From Symsagittifera roscoffensis (Eukaryota; Xenacoelomorpha; Acoela; Convolutidae): DNA of 64,000 nt. The notes under the pieces were generated by a model. The model had not been told where the DNA came from, did not search any database, and worked only from the letters and a program-made list of their open reading frames with translations. How positions within the stretch are numbered: the first letter of the stretch is position 1; each line of letters starts with the position of its first letter. Below, piece by piece: positions 63,280 through 64,000 of the stretch. The position numbers were made by a program, and so were the translations under genes. The stretch is taken from positions 21,873,789 through 21,937,788 of the forward strand of contig NC_087062.1 in NCBI RefSeq assembly GCF_963678635.1, written 5' to 3'.

Positions 63280-64000
63280 ACTCTTTGTAGCGGTGTCAAA
63301 AACAATCATGCTTGCGGCTTAACGCAACCAGTTGAAAAAGTCAAACCAAATTTTTTGATTAGTTAAACTGCATAATTAATCACCAAAATGCCTAGGGATA
63401 AAAAAATTTCGACAATTTTGTTGATTTTGGTTTACCTCGGCTAAACAAAACTTTATGTATTAGCTGTTATTGTAAGAATTGATTCCATCTTCATTATAGG
63501 ATGGATTAACAGTGACAAATAATCGTAGTATTAAATTTAAAACTATGGAATATTACGAATCAATTTGTGAATGTCCTAGAATGCAAATTGGAATTGATTC
63601 GTAGCAGCCGTAGATTCAAATTTGAAGAAATTAAAATAAGTTTAACGTCAACTTTTCTTAGGGATCAAACGTCAAAATTATAGTGTATGCCGAAGTTCAA
63701 TGTCAACTTGCACAGCTGATCCCTATGGAAGTTGACATTCAACCTTGTGGTAGATTCTGGTTCAGGTAATGGTTTTAACAATTGTAGTCATCGCAACAAT
63801 TTTCACATTCCAGCTCTACAGATCTATTTTCTATTAACTAACACGGTCGAAAAAAACTACACTTCTCAAAATTTTACCGTTTAAATAGAATAAAATTAGA
63901 CCGACCTTAGCTCGCCGTAAATCTTTTTCTCCCGTCGGGAACGAGTAATTGAAGCAATGTGAAAGGTCAAATTCGATTCGATAGCTCTTTAGCTTCATTT
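63280..64000 (+). repeat. Second X repeat and start of a third 980-bp unit
   Basis: 63280-63743 parallels 59600-60058, including the hairpin (about 63697-63742). From 63744 the sequence parallels 60059 and 61040 onward to the window end. Confidence 0.85.

Overview
The window is AT-rich nuclear DNA from an animal. GT-AG introns, AATAAA signals, LTR retrotransposons, hAT-type MITEs, an Artemis-like sequence, JmjC exons and a J-domain gene all point that way, and there is no bacterial gene organisation. The lineage cannot be fixed from the sequence. Env-bearing Ty3/gypsy elements would fit, among others, a marine invertebrate or tunicate, but that is a guess. Host genes are sparse and several are broken; most of the window is repeats.

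Region 1, 1-1970: the 5' end (leader plus LTR, minus strand) of a retrovirus-like element that runs off the left edge. Region 2, 1971-17619: mostly non-coding DNA with a MITE family (TIR CAGGGGCGGATC, 8-bp duplications), a fold-back element, a tandem 1.27-kb repeat, a tRNA-like sequence, a small J-domain gene (14506-14868, minus) and the last exon of a single-pass membrane protein (16530-16957, plus).

Region 3, 17624-36540: a complete second copy of the retrovirus-like element on the minus strand. It is 18.9 kb long, bounded by 410-bp LTRs that differ at two positions and by a CCAC duplication. In its own direction it carries: 5' LTR, PBS, a 1.25-kb leader with paired hairpins, a basic 155-aa ORF, a 2740-aa Gag-Pol (capsid-like Gag, zinc knuckle, protease, RT, RNase H, integrase, GPY/F), small membrane-protein frames, a 378-codon frame with no methionine, an 872-aa Env-like glycoprotein with a PTAP motif, a 601-aa unknown ORF joined to env by an ATGA overlap, an intron-like segment straight after that ORF's stop, a 3' UTR and the 3' LTR. 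Catalytic motifs look intact and the insertion looks young. This is the most interesting object in the window.

Region 4, 36541-44434: a mosaic of host fragments. It holds a broken paralogue of the membrane-protein exon interrupted by a second MITE family, GGATTCCGC tandem repeats, an intron-free Artemis (DCLRE1C)-like pseudogene with four in-frame stops and two frameshifts, 13-bp minisatellites, JmjC-domain exons with one in-frame stop, and an unknown 324-codon frame beside a 200-N assembly gap.

Region 5, 44926-59247: a nearly identical direct duplication of a 6.9-7.4 kb unit. Each unit carries a 193-codon frame, a possibly transposase-like frame, a MITE, and an inverted copy of part of its own coding sequence. 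Region 6, 59600-64000: a tandem array of about 980-bp units, each with a piece of an unrelated Ty3/gypsy integrase zinc-binding region, interrupted by a spliced acidic gene fragment (62103-62533, plus).
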